This document shows, piece by piece, positions 1-8,058 of a DNA stretch of 39,839 bases; position 1 is the stretch's first letter, and every line of letters begins with the position of its first letter. The notes beneath the pieces were generated by a model. That model was not told the DNA's origin. It worked only from the letters and a program-made list of their open reading frames with translations, and did no database searches. A program made the position numbers and the translations under genes. Source of the stretch: JANLYQ01 sp031365725 (GTDB lineage: Bacteria > Actinomycetota > Actinomycetes > JACCUZ01); the NCBI GenBank assembly GCA_031365725.1, contig JANLYQ010000071.1, positions 1-39,839 of the forward strand, given 5' to 3'.

Positions 1-1
1 G

Positions 2-211
2 GCCGACGAACCGCGACCGCCGGCGGCGAAGATGCTCACCGGCGACGACGCGCCGCGGCTCTGGCGAGTGCGCACCGGCGACTACCGGGTCGTCTACAGC
101 ATCGAGGACGACGTGCTGCTGGTTCTCGTCATCAATGTCCGCACCGTCGCGAGGTATACGGCCGCTGAGACCGACCAAGATCGCCGGGATTGGTCGCGCC
201 TTGGTTCATAG
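2..211 (+). CDS. RelE/ParE-type toxin, C-terminal part (cut by window edge)
   Basis: Sixty-nine residues are readable before the stop; the start lies left of the window. The stretch LWRVRTGDYRVVYSIED, followed by the hydrophobic run DVLLVLVINV and then VARY, is the usual C-terminal half of RelE-type mRNA interferases: an R-x-G-x-Y-R strand, a short turn, and a strand ending in an arginine and tyrosine. Such toxins cleave mRNA at the ribosome and are neutralised by an antitoxin normally encoded next door. No antitoxin gene follows within the window, so it would have to lie upstream. The usual GHR near the last strand reads VRT, so activity is uncertain. The family call is fairly safe; whether the gene is intact cannot be seen. 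Confidence 0.72.
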   Translation, partial: ADEPRPPAAKMLTGDDAPRLWRVRTGDYRVVYSIEDDVLLVLVINVRTVARYTAAETDQDRRDWSRLGS

Positions 212-395
212 GTCCTGAAGCGGCTCGACGGTTTCGCCGCTCTCTGGCGACCGGCTGCACGCCGAGAATCACGGCCGCGACCCAGTCGGCTGCGTCGGTC
301 TCCATCGACGGCAAGACGTGGCTGTAGATGTCGAGACAAAGGGCAGCGACCGTTCCAGGGTCGAGGGCTCCCCCCAGGACCGCTACGCAACGGCA
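132..395 (-). pseudogene. Tyrosine recombinase (phage-type integrase) C-terminal remnant
   Basis: Read on the minus strand, the frame opens after a stop at 396-398 and gives LDIYSHVLPSM, then ETDAADWVAAVILG (about 335 down to 261). This matches the very end of actinophage-type tyrosine integrases, where a catalytic tyrosine in a YSH-type motif is followed by a short amphipathic helix. The Arg-His-Arg catalytic part is missing; the open frame begins only about 20 codons before the motif, so it is a fragment and not a gene. Its tail runs antisense to the end of the RelE-like gene. It suggests that an integrated element once ended here. The identification rests on about 25 residues. Confidence 0.5.
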
Positions 396-950
396 CTAGA
401 CATCGGCGCCAAAGGGCCCGAGGAAGCGGCGAAGACGTTCCACATCTCGCTCGTGCTGAGCAGGTAGGTCGTATCCGGAGTGCATCTTTAACTGCGTCTC
501 GGCTGACACGCAACGCACCTGGGTGCCAGCGATACGGCCAACAGCCGTAAGCGAGCCTTGACCGAAACGCCAAGGAACATCGCACAAGGCGACCGGTGGG
601 CCGTCGTCCGGGCAGGCGACTAGGTGGACGTCCACCTCGCGACCTGCCTTGTCCACTTGGACGAAGGCTGTTGGGCGTAGCACGCTCCGAACCTCGATCC
701 AGCGGTTCTCCTCCTCCCAGATGTGTTTCTGCGAGAAGCCGAGGTCAGCCGACAGGTCGAGGAACTCAGGTAGGTCCTCGACGGCCACCAACAGGTCGAG
801 GTCATGGTGGAGGCGAGTCTCGACGCCGAGTAGGGCATCGACTCCCCAGCCGCCCATCACCCAACAGCGAATGCCACCCCCGGTGAAAGCCGCATAGAGG
901 GCGCTGGCGTCACGGGCGGGCAGCGAGGGCCCGTTCTCCTGGTCAGCCAC
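396..950 (-). CDS. Lincosamide/aminoglycoside-type nucleotidyltransferase domain protein
   Basis: A 184-residue protein if the GTG at 950 is the start; the frame is open further upstream to 1175, but that extension is cysteine/serine rich and unlike the family. Near the N-terminus, RCWVMGGWGVDALLG and then HHDLDLLV give the GG-W-G-D and D-L-D signature of the Pol-beta superfamily nucleotidyltransferases related to LnuA and its relatives. The two aspartates bind metal and the nucleotide. Family members adenylylate lincosamides or related small molecules, but many genomic homologues have no known substrate, so resistance should not be assumed. It sits among toxin and integrase fragments, which fits horizontal arrival. 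No Shine-Dalgarno motif decides the start. Confidence 0.72.
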   Translation of the reverse strand: MADQENGPSLPARDASALYAAFTGGGIRCWVMGGWGVDALLGVETRLHHDLDLLVAVEDLPEFLDLSADLGFSQKHIWEEENRWIEVRSVLRPTAFVQVDKAGREVDVHLVACPDDGPPVALCDVPWRFGQGSLTAVGRIAGTQVRCVSAETQLKMHSGYDLPAQHERDVERLRRFLGPFGADV

Positions 951-1062
951 ACGGTGATCCTGCCGGAACCAGGCGAGCGGTACTGAAGGTTCTTTCGCGA
1001 TACCGCCGCGGCTGTGTGCCACGCACCGGGGCCAGACTTCGCGGCTCGTATGACTTGATTGA

Positions 1063-1200
1063 CCTGCGCAGCAGCTCCCGTCGCTCTCCTGTGAGCTGGC
1101 CGGACTCGCGGTCCTGCACTGCGACAAGGACTTCGAGCTGATCGCCGCCGTGACCGGGCAAGCTGTGGAACGCATCTCCGTGCAGGAGCACGACTGGCTG
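1063..1200 (+). pseudogene. VapC (PIN-domain) toxin C-terminal remnant
   Basis: After a stop at 1060-1062 the frame reads CELAGLAVLHCDKDFELIAAVTG, with QAVERI after it. This matches the last third of VapC-family PIN ribonucleases, in which the D-x-D-F motif holds the late acidic metal ligands. The N-terminal acidic residues and the partner VapB are absent, and the frame then runs on without PIN similarity, so this is a fragment. The rest of the 377-base gap between the nucleotidyltransferase and the flavin reductase (951-1327) shows no other recognisable gene; the last 20 bases hold the ribosome-binding site of the next gene. Confidence 0.55.
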
Positions 1201-1327
1201 GGTGGGCGATGCGCTCTTCCGGAGACGGCACGTCACCAACAGGTAAGCCTGCGAGGGGTCGACGGGAGCGTGGTCACGTGGTTGCCTCGGGCGTCGTCGT
1301 ACGTCCGCCGAAGGGGAAGCGCCTGTC

Positions 1328-2086
1328 ATGCTGCCTGCATCCGTCCAGAGATTCATCGACGCCGAGATCGCGGCGAGCCCGACTGATTTCTCCGACCTTC
1401 GGGCGGTGTTCCTCAACGGCTCGCTCAAGCGCTCGCCCGAGGTCAGCCACACCGATGCGCTCATCGACATCAGCGCGCACATCATGCGCGGCGTCGGCGC
1501 CCGGGTCGATGTGGTCCGGACTGTCGACCACACGATCCCGCCGGGCGTCTACCCCGACATGCGTGAGCAGGGCTGGCCGATCGACGACTTCCCGGCGATC
1601 TATCGCGAGCTGATCGAGCCGGCGCACATCGTGGTCCTGGCGACGCCGATCTGGCTGGGCGACCAGTCGTCGATGACCCGCCTGATGGTGGAACGCCTGT
1701 ACGGCTGGTCGAGCGAGCTCAACGAGCACAGCCAGTGGTCCTACTACGGCAAGTCCGGTGGTGTCCTCGTCACCGGCAACGAGGACGGCGGCAAGCACTG
1801 CGCCGCCCAGGTGCTCTACGCGTTGTCCCATATCGGCTTCACGATCCCGCCGCAGGCCGACGCCTACTGGGTGGGTGAGGCAGGTCCTGGACCGTCCTAC
1901 CTCGACGAGGACCACCAGGGTGCGCGCAACCATTGGACGACGCGCAACACCGTCTTTGCCGCGTGGAACCTGCTGCACTCGGCGCGCCGGCTGGTCGACG
2001 GCGGCGGGGTGCCGGCATACGGCAACAAGACGTCCAACTGGGACCTGTCTCAGCCCGACCACCCGAACCCCGAGTACCGCGTCTAG
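1328..2086 (+). CDS. NADPH-dependent FMN reductase / flavodoxin-fold protein
   Basis: 252 residues. After a short N-terminal helix, RAVFLNGSLKRSPEVSHTDAL is the phosphate-binding loop of the flavodoxin-like NAD(P)H:FMN reductase fold. Further on, VVLATPIWLGDQSSMTRLM matches the second FMN-binding segment (the TP-x-W type loop), and GGVLVTGNEDGG the third. Such enzymes reduce flavins or small quinone-like substrates in the cytosol; the substrate is not predictable. The ATG at 1328 has a GGGGAAG ribosome-binding site at suitable spacing. The gene is followed after about 100 bases by cydA on the same strand, and both may serve redox balance at low oxygen, but the gap and the box before cydA argue for separate promoters. 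Confidence 0.85.
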   Translation: MLPASVQRFIDAEIAASPTDFSDLRAVFLNGSLKRSPEVSHTDALIDISAHIMRGVGARVDVVRTVDHTIPPGVYPDMREQGWPIDDFPAIYRELIEPAHIVVLATPIWLGDQSSMTRLMVERLYGWSSELNEHSQWSYYGKSGGVLVTGNEDGGKHCAAQVLYALSHIGFTIPPQADAYWVGEAGPGPSYLDEDHQGARNHWTTRNTVFAAWNLLHSARRLVDGGGVPAYGNKTSNWDLSQPDHPNPEYRV

Positions 2087-2112
2087 CTCGTTGGAGACAA
2101 TCAGCCACATCA

Positions 2113-2126
2113 GGGTCGAAAGTCCC
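2113..2126 (+). promoter_or_regulatory. DosR/DevR-like box upstream of cydA
   Basis: The sequence GGGTCGAAAGTCCC agrees at 12 of 14 positions with the core GGGACTWWAGTCCC of the mycobacterial DosR (DevR) operator. It is near-palindromic and lies 65 bases before the cydA start, a normal place for an activator site. DosR controls hypoxia genes in actinobacteria, and cytochrome bd is a sensible target. The flanking TTS/SAA positions do not match. No regulator gene is in the window, so this is a motif match only. Confidence 0.4.
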
Positions 2127-2190
2127 TGTCCACGACGGCCTCCTTCTCAGACGATTGCCGGGAACCAACCGGCTGAGGGAAGGCAGGGGC

Positions 2191-3630
2191 GTGGATTCTC
2201 TGGATCTCGCCAGATGGCAGTTCGGCATCGTCACCGTCTATCACTACCTTTTCGTCCCGATCACGATCGGGCTGTCCGCTCTCGTTGCCGTGTGCGAGAC
2301 CCAGTGGGTACGCACCGACCACGACCACTGGCTGCGGCTCACGAAGTTCTTCGGAAAGCTGTTCCTGATCAACTTCGCGATCGGAGTGGCGACCGGCATC
2401 GTCCAGGAGTTCCAGTTCGGCATGAACTGGAGCGACTACTCGCGATTCGTCGGTGACATCTTCGGGGCTCCGCTCGCCATCGAGGGCCTGGCCGCATTCT
2501 TCCTCGAGTCCACCTTCCTGGGTCTGTGGATCTTCGGCTGGGACCGGCTGCCCCGCAAGGTGCACGCAGGGTGCATCTGGGCCGTCCACATCGGGACCCT
2601 CCTGTCCGCCTACTTCATCCTGGCGGCCAACTCGTGGATGCAGCATCCGGTCGGCTACCGCTACAACCCCGTCACGGGGCGGGCCGAGCTGCACGACTTC
2701 GCGGCTGTGCTGGTCAACAAGGTCCAGCTGGTGACCTTCCCGCACACCGTTCTGGCCGCCTACATGACTGGAGCAGGGTTCATGCTCGGCGTCGGGCTCT
2801 ACCTGTACGTCCGGGCGGACACCTCGACCGACGACCGCGCGATGTACCACCGGGCGATGCGGCTCTCGGCCACCGTCATGCTGGTGTCCGGGTTGGGCGT
2901 GGCCGTGTCGGGAGACATCTCCGGCAAGGTGATGACCGACGTGCAGCCGATGAAGATGGCAGCTGCCGAGGCGCTGTACCACACCGAGGAGCCGGCGTCG
3001 TTCTCGCTGTTCACCATCGGCTCGCTCGACGGGAGCCGGGAGAAGTTCGCCCTCCGAGTGCCCGGGCTGCTGTCGTTCCTGGCCACCGGCAGCACCAGCG
3101 GCAAGGTCCAGGGCGTCAACGAGCTGCGGGCGCAGTACACCGCCACCTACGGCAAGGACCCCGGGAAGACCTACTACTCTGCCGGCGGCTACGTGCCGAA
3201 CATCCCCGTGACCTACTGGGCGTTCCGGTTGATGATCGGTCTCGGTGTCGCCGCGGCTGCGCTCGCCGCCTTCGTCCTCTGGGTCACCCGCCGCGGTCGC
3301 GTGCCCGTCGGCCGGCGCTGGGTCTGGATCGGCGTGGCAATGCCCTTGCTGCCCGTCTTCGCGAATTCGTTCGGCTGGGTGTTCACCGAGATGGGTCGAC
3401 AACCCTGGGCCGTCTTCGGGCTGATGACCACGGCGAGCGCAGACTCCCCCGGCGTCGGCACGGCTCTCGTGCTCACGTCGTTGGTGACCTTCACCCTGCT
3501 GTACGGCGTCCTGGCGGTGGTCGAGATCACGCTGATCCTCCGTACGGCGCGGGCCGGAGCACCTGCGGTGCCAGTCGCCCAGGACGAGGACCTGCCGCTG
3601 GCCGACCGGCCGCTCGCCCACGCCTACTGA
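2191..3630 (+). CDS. cydA: Cytochrome bd ubiquinol/menaquinol oxidase subunit I
   Basis: 479 residues, the length of short-Q-loop CydA proteins. This subunit carries the haems and oxidises quinol, reducing O2 to water with high oxygen affinity at the cytoplasmic membrane. Seen in the sequence: the N-terminal ARWQFGIVTVYHYLF with the haem-ligand histidine (residue 18), the PLAIEGLAAFFLEST helix with its conserved glutamate, an N-S-W-M-Q-x-P segment in AANSWMQHPVG, the P-G-L-L-S-F-L segment of the Q-loop region, and FTEMGRQPW near the C-terminus. About nine hydrophobic helices are apparent. The GTG at 2191 is chosen because a GAGGGAAGG motif precedes it and MDSLDLARWQFG is the usual family start. 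First gene of cydA-cydB-cydDC; 28 bases separate it from cydB. Confidence 0.97.
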   Translation: MDSLDLARWQFGIVTVYHYLFVPITIGLSALVAVCETQWVRTDHDHWLRLTKFFGKLFLINFAIGVATGIVQEFQFGMNWSDYSRFVGDIFGAPLAIEGLAAFFLESTFLGLWIFGWDRLPRKVHAGCIWAVHIGTLLSAYFILAANSWMQHPVGYRYNPVTGRAELHDFAAVLVNKVQLVTFPHTVLAAYMTGAGFMLGVGLYLYVRADTSTDDRAMYHRAMRLSATVMLVSGLGVAVSGDISGKVMTDVQPMKMAAAEALYHTEEPASFSLFTIGSLDGSREKFALRVPGLLSFLATGSTSGKVQGVNELRAQYTATYGKDPGKTYYSAGGYVPNIPVTYWAFRLMIGLGVAAAALAAFVLWVTRRGRVPVGRRWVWIGVAMPLLPVFANSFGWVFTEMGRQPWAVFGLMTTASADSPGVGTALVLTSLVTFTLLYGVLAVVEITLILRTARAGAPAVPVAQDEDLPLADRPLAHAY

Positions 3631-3658
3631 CACGGCACGAGAGCTCGAGGAGACCGCT

Positions 3659-4696
3659 ATGGAGCTGACCACCCTGTGGTTCGGCCTGATCGCCCTGCTC
3701 TGGGTCGGCTACTTCTGCCTGGAGGGGTTCGACTTCGGCGTCGGGATGCTGCTCCCCGTGCTGGGACGCGACGACACCGAGCGTCGCGTGATGATCAACA
3801 CGATCGGGCCGGTCTGGGACGGCAACGAGGTGTGGGTCCTGGTAGCCGGCGGAGCGACGTTTGCCGCCTTCCCCGAGTGGTACGCCACGCTGTTCAGTGG
3901 CTTCTACCTCCCCCTGCTGCTGATCCTGCTGGCACTCATCGTGCGCAACTTGGGCTTCGAGTACCGCGGCAAGCGAGACGATGAGACCTGGCGACGACGC
4001 TGGGACCTCATCCTGGTCGGCGGTTCGTTCCTGCCGGCGATGCTGTGGGGTGTCGCGTTCGCCAACATCCTGCGCGGCGTGCCGATCGACCGGAACAAAG
4101 AGTTCACCGGCGACCTGTTCACGCTGCTGAACCCCTACGCGCTGCTCGGTGGAGTGACGACGCTGCTGCTGTTCCTCACCCACGGCGCGATCTTCCTGTC
4201 CCTCAAGACCGACGGGCCGATCCGGCACCGAGCCCGGGCGCTGGGCCAACGGATCGGTCTGGCCGCCGCCGTCGTTGCCGTGGCCTTCCTGGTGTGGACC
4301 CAGGTGCTGACCGGGAACGCCGGCTCCGCAGTGCTCTTCGTAGTTGCTGCACTCGCCCTGGTGGCCGGTCTGGTCGCCGCCCAGCGGGGCCGTGAGGGAT
4401 GGGCGTTCACGGGAACCATGGCCACCATCGCCCTGGCGATCGCCGGCCTCTTCGTGGCGCTCTTCCCCGACGTGATGCCCTCCTCGACCAACCCGGCGTG
4501 GTCGCTGACCACGAGCAACGCGGCGGCGACCCACTACACGCTGACGGTGATGACCTGGGTGGCGGTCCTCATCACCCCGATCGTGGTGGTCTATCAGGGC
4601 TGGACCTACTGGGTGTTCCGCCAGCGGATCGCCACGCAGCACATCCCGGTGCGGCCCGTAGAGCGCCCGCGGGACTCTGCACCGGCCGGGCGATGA
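3659..4696 (+). CDS. cydB: Cytochrome bd oxidase subunit II
   Basis: 345 residues with about eight hydrophobic helices. It pairs with CydA to form the membrane oxidase and is needed for its stability and haem insertion. The N-terminus LWFGLIALLWVGYFCLEGFDFGVGML is diagnostic (the C-L-E-G-F-D-F-G motif), as is GPVWDGNEVWVLVAGGATFAAFP. A GAGGAG ribosome-binding site lies seven bases before the ATG. Its stop overlaps the start of the transporter gene by the ATGA arrangement, which implies translational coupling. Confidence 0.97.
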   Translation: MELTTLWFGLIALLWVGYFCLEGFDFGVGMLLPVLGRDDTERRVMINTIGPVWDGNEVWVLVAGGATFAAFPEWYATLFSGFYLPLLLILLALIVRNLGFEYRGKRDDETWRRRWDLILVGGSFLPAMLWGVAFANILRGVPIDRNKEFTGDLFTLLNPYALLGGVTTLLLFLTHGAIFLSLKTDGPIRHRARALGQRIGLAAAVVAVAFLVWTQVLTGNAGSAVLFVVAALALVAGLVAAQRGREGWAFTGTMATIALAIAGLFVALFPDVMPSSTNPAWSLTTSNAAATHYTLTVMTWVAVLITPIVVVYQGWTYWVFRQRIATQHIPVRPVERPRDSAPAGR

Positions 4697-7600
4697 GGCC
4701 CCGGGACCCACGGCTCCGTCCCCTGCTTCGCCCCGCTGCGCGCGCGCTGACGGGCTTGCTGGCCGCCGGTGTCCTCGGCTCCGGCCTGCTGGTCGCGCAG
4801 GTCTTCGCGGTCGCGAACGTTCTGGTCCTTGTGGTTGCCGGTCGGGTCAGCCAGCTCCCGCCGGCGGTGGGACTCCTGCTGGGCGCCGTGGTCGGCCGGG
4901 CCGCGGCCGGCCTGATCGGCGACCTCTGCGCCGCTCGTGCGTCCGTCACGGTGACGCGGCACCTGCGCCGACGGGTCATGACAGCGACCCTCGCGCTGTC
5001 GGCCGAGGACTTGTCGGGACGCCGCAGCGGGGAGCTGTCGCTCCTGGCGACCCGCGGCGTGGCTGCCGTCGACCCCTACCTGACCCGCTACCTTCCTGCC
5101 CTCGTGCTCGCCCTAGTGCTGCCCCCGCTCACCCTGGTGGCGATCGGAACCCAAGACCTCACTGCTGCCGCCGTCGTCGCCGCCACGCTTCCGTTGATCC
5201 CGGTGTTCGCCGCCCTGGTCGGTCTCGCCACCCGCGACCGGGCGGCGACCCAGTGGCGGCTCCTGGGCAGCCTCGCCGGCCACTTCGTCGACGTGATGAC
5301 CGGCTTGCCGACCCTCGTCGTCCATCGACGGGCGACCGCCCAGGCCGCCACGATCCGCCGGGTCACCGACGACTACCGCCGCGCAAGTGTGGCCACGCTC
5401 CGGATCGCCTTCGCCTCCTCGGCCGTGCTCGAGCTGGTGGCGACCTTGTCGGTGGCCCTCGTCGCCGTGACGGTCGGGCTGCGCCTGGCTGGTGGCTCGC
5501 TCGACCTGCGCACAGCCGTGGTGGTGCTGCTGCTTGCCCCGGAGGCGTACTGGCCACTGCGACGGGTGGGCGCGGAGTTTCATGCCGCAGCCGAGGGCAC
5601 CGCCACCCTGACCGCGACCCAGAACCTTCTCGATTCAGTGCCCGACCCCACACCTGTCGACGTCGACCGTACGTCGTCGTGGTCGGGGCTGACCGTGTCG
5701 CCGCTGCGGGTCACCTACCCGGGGCGCAGCATCCCTGCCCTCACCTTGCCGGCGGCAGTCCACCTCGAGCCGTGCTCCTTGGTGGCCGTGACCGGACCCT
5801 CCGGCTCCGGCAAGTCCACCCTGCTGGCCCTGATCGGCGGCGAGGTCACCGCCCGGATCGATGGCGACGGTGACCGCGCACAGTCGGTCGTGCCGCCGCT
5901 GTCGATCCCTCGAGCGCAGGTCTCCTGGCTGCCGCAACGGCCGTGGCTTCGCGGCGGGACCGTGCGCGAGGAGCTGCTCGTCGCCCGTCCGGACGCCACC
6001 GACGACGAGCTGTGGACCGCATTGCGCCGGGTCGGGCTCACCGATCTGGTGGCTGGGCTCGCGGGTGGCCTCGACTGCCCCGTCGGTGAGGAGGGACAGC
6101 GCCTCTCCGCCGGTCAACGGGCCCGACTCACCCTGGCTCGCGCCGTGCTGGCGGAACGTCGGCTGGTTCTCGTCGACGAGCCATCGAGCCACCTCGATGC
6201 CGCCACCGAGCGCACTGTCGTCGATGTCCTGCGCTGGCTCGCCCGACGCGCCACTGTTGTGGTGGTCACCCATTCGGACCGAGTGGTCGCCGCGGCCGAT
6301 CACGTCGTCGCGCTTGCCGTGCCCACCGGTCCGACCACGCCTCCCGCCGACGTACGGGAGGATCTTTCGCACCACACCGACCCGGGCGACACGTCGGCAC
6401 CCGCGGCCCCGATCGGGTTGCGGCCTACCGCCTCGACTCGGTGGCAGTGGCCCGCGGCGGTGGGGCTCGGCATCCTCGCCGCCGTCTCGGGCATCGCCCT
6501 CACCGTCACCTCCGGGTGGCTGATCACCCGAGCGGCCGAGCACCCGCCGCTGATGATCCTGATGGTCGCCATCGTCGGTGTCCGCGCGTTTGGCATCGCC
6601 CGGCCGATGCTGCGCTACGCCGAACGCCTCGTCGGCCACGACAGTGCTCTGCATCTGCTGGCGGAGCGTCGAGCGAGTGTCTACGACGTCGTCGTCCCAC
6701 TGACCCCCGGTGCCCTCGGCCGGCGGCGGGGTGAGGTGTTGTCCAGCGTCGTGGACGACGTCGACGCCCTTCTCGACGACCGGCTGCGGGTGCACGGTCC
6801 GCTGCTCACTCTCGTCGGCGTCGGCACCCTCACCGCGGCCGTGAGCTCGGTCGTGCTGCCCGCTGCGTCCGCTGTGGTCGCGGCCCTCGTGCTGGCCGTG
6901 CTGATGATCGCGGCACTGGTCCGCTGGTCGGTTGGCCGGGCCGAGCGCGACCTCGTGGCGGCGCGATCCCTGCTCTCCGACTGCGTCCTCGGGGTCGTGC
7001 AGGGAGCGCGCAACCTCGCGATGTGGCAGGCCGACGGGGCGGCCATCGACGAGGTCGAGCGGGCCGGTGATCGCCTTGCCAGGTCGACGCGAGGGTCCGC
7101 GGACAGAGTCGCGCTCGGACGCGCAGCGATCCTGCTGTCCGCCGGGGCGTGCCTCGCCGTGCTCGCCTCAGTCATCGCACCTGAGGTCGCTGCCGGCCGG
7201 CTGTCCGGCCCCGCAGCTGCAGCACTGCTGCTCGTCCCGCTGGCGCTGCTCGAGGTGCTCGTGGTCGCACCCGACGCGGCCGCGACCTCGGTCCGGACCG
7301 CAGCCGCCAAGGGACGACTCGCCGCACTGGCAGCCACGCCGCCCGCTGTCAGCGACCCGCCGTTGTCCACGAGCGCCGGCCGCCGTCCGCGACGCCTGCA
7401 GGTCGAGGATCTCGCGGGGGGTTGGGGACAGCCCGCCTTCGACGGGCTGAGTCTCGATGTCAGTGCCGGCAGCCGCGTGGGCGTGGTAGGCCCCTCCGGC
7501 AGTGGGAAGTCGACCCTGGCCGCGATGCTCGTGCGATTCCTGGACCCGACCGGTGGACACGTGTCCTTGGACGGCACCGACCTGCGCACTCTCACTCTGG

Positions 7601-8058
7601 ACGATGTGCACCGAGCCGTCGGGCTCCTCGACGACGACCCGCACGTCTTCGCCTCCTCGGTGTTGGAGAACGTCCGGCTGGCCCGTCCCGGCGCTACGCG
7701 CGCCGACGTGGCCAGCGTGCTCCGACAGGTGTCACTCGGGCCGTGGCTGGACGAGCTGCCGCACGGACTCGACACCCTCGTCGGGGAGGGCCATGACGCC
7801 GTGTCCGGTGGCGAACGCGCCCGGCTCGGTCTCGCCAGGTCCCTGCTCGGCGACCATCGGGTGCTGGTCCTCGACGAACCCACTGCGCACCTCGACACCA
7901 TGACCGCGCACGCGGTGGCCCGCGACCTGCTCGGTGCCACGCACGGACGCGCGGTTGTCTGGATCACCCACGACATGGTGGGTCTCGAGGCGATGGACCA
8001 GGTGATCACGCTCGCCGCGTGTGCGCCGCCGTCCTCGTCAGAGCCTTTTCTGTGCTGA
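4693..8058 (+). CDS. cydDC: Fused CydD-CydC ABC transporter for cytochrome bd assembly
   Basis: 1121 residues, roughly twice a single ABC half-transporter. The order is membrane domain (about 20-310), ATPase domain (Walker A GPSGSGKST at 368-376, signature LSAGQRARL, Walker B LVLVDEPSSHLD), second membrane domain (about 570-860), and second ATPase domain (Walker A GPSGSGKST at 934-942, signature VSGGERARL, Walker B VLVLDEPTAHLD, switch histidine in WITHD). In the known family CydD and CydC form a heterodimer that exports thiols (cysteine, glutathione) or binds haem and is required for active cytochrome bd. Here both halves are one polypeptide, a form known in several actinobacteria. Both nucleotide sites look complete. 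The ATG overlaps the cydB stop. The last 53 bases overlap the end of the convergent Mg2+ ATPase gene. Confidence 0.95.
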   Translation: MRPRDPRLRPLLRPAARALTGLLAAGVLGSGLLVAQVFAVANVLVLVVAGRVSQLPPAVGLLLGAVVGRAAAGLIGDLCAARASVTVTRHLRRRVMTATLALSAEDLSGRRSGELSLLATRGVAAVDPYLTRYLPALVLALVLPPLTLVAIGTQDLTAAAVVAATLPLIPVFAALVGLATRDRAATQWRLLGSLAGHFVDVMTGLPTLVVHRRATAQAATIRRVTDDYRRASVATLRIAFASSAVLELVATLSVALVAVTVGLRLAGGSLDLRTAVVVLLLAPEAYWPLRRVGAEFHAAAEGTATLTATQNLLDSVPDPTPVDVDRTSSWSGLTVSPLRVTYPGRSIPALTLPAAVHLEPCSLVAVTGPSGSGKSTLLALIGGEVTARIDGDGDRAQSVVPPLSIPRAQVSWLPQRPWLRGGTVREELLVARPDATDDELWTALRRVGLTDLVAGLAGGLDCPVGEEGQRLSAGQRARLTLARAVLAERRLVLVDEPSSHLDAATERTVVDVLRWLARRATVVVVTHSDRVVAAADHVVALAVPTGPTTPPADVREDLSHHTDPGDTSAPAAPIGLRPTASTRWQWPAAVGLGILAAVSGIALTVTSGWLITRAAEHPPLMILMVAIVGVRAFGIARPMLRYAERLVGHDSALHLLAERRASVYDVVVPLTPGALGRRRGEVLSSVVDDVDALLDDRLRVHGPLLTLVGVGTLTAAVSSVVLPAASAVVAALVLAVLMIAALVRWSVGRAERDLVAARSLLSDCVLGVVQGARNLAMWQADGAAIDEVERAGDRLARSTRGSADRVALGRAAILLSAGACLAVLASVIAPEVAAGRLSGPAAAALLLVPLALLEVLVVAPDAAATSVRTAAAKGRLAALAATPPAVSDPPLSTSAGRRPRRLQVEDLAGGWGQPAFDGLSLDVSAGSRVGVVGPSGSGKSTLAAMLVRFLDPTGGHVSLDGTDLRTLTLDDVHRAVGLLDDDPHVFASSVLENVRLARPGATRADVASVLRQVSLGPWLDELPHGLDTLVGEGHDAVSGGERARLGLARSLLGDHRVLVLDEPTAHLDTMTAHAVARDLLGATHGRAVVWITHDMVGLEAMDQVITLAACAPPSSSEPFLC

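Noticed and set aside
396..1175. Full 259-residue reading of the nucleotidyltransferase frame
   Set aside because: The first 75 residues are Cys/Ser-rich and run antisense through the VapC remnant; the family begins close to the GTG at 950.
1387..2000. Minus-strand frames over the flavin reductase
   Set aside because: They are shadows of the plus-strand gene, which has all flavodoxin-fold motifs and a ribosome-binding site.
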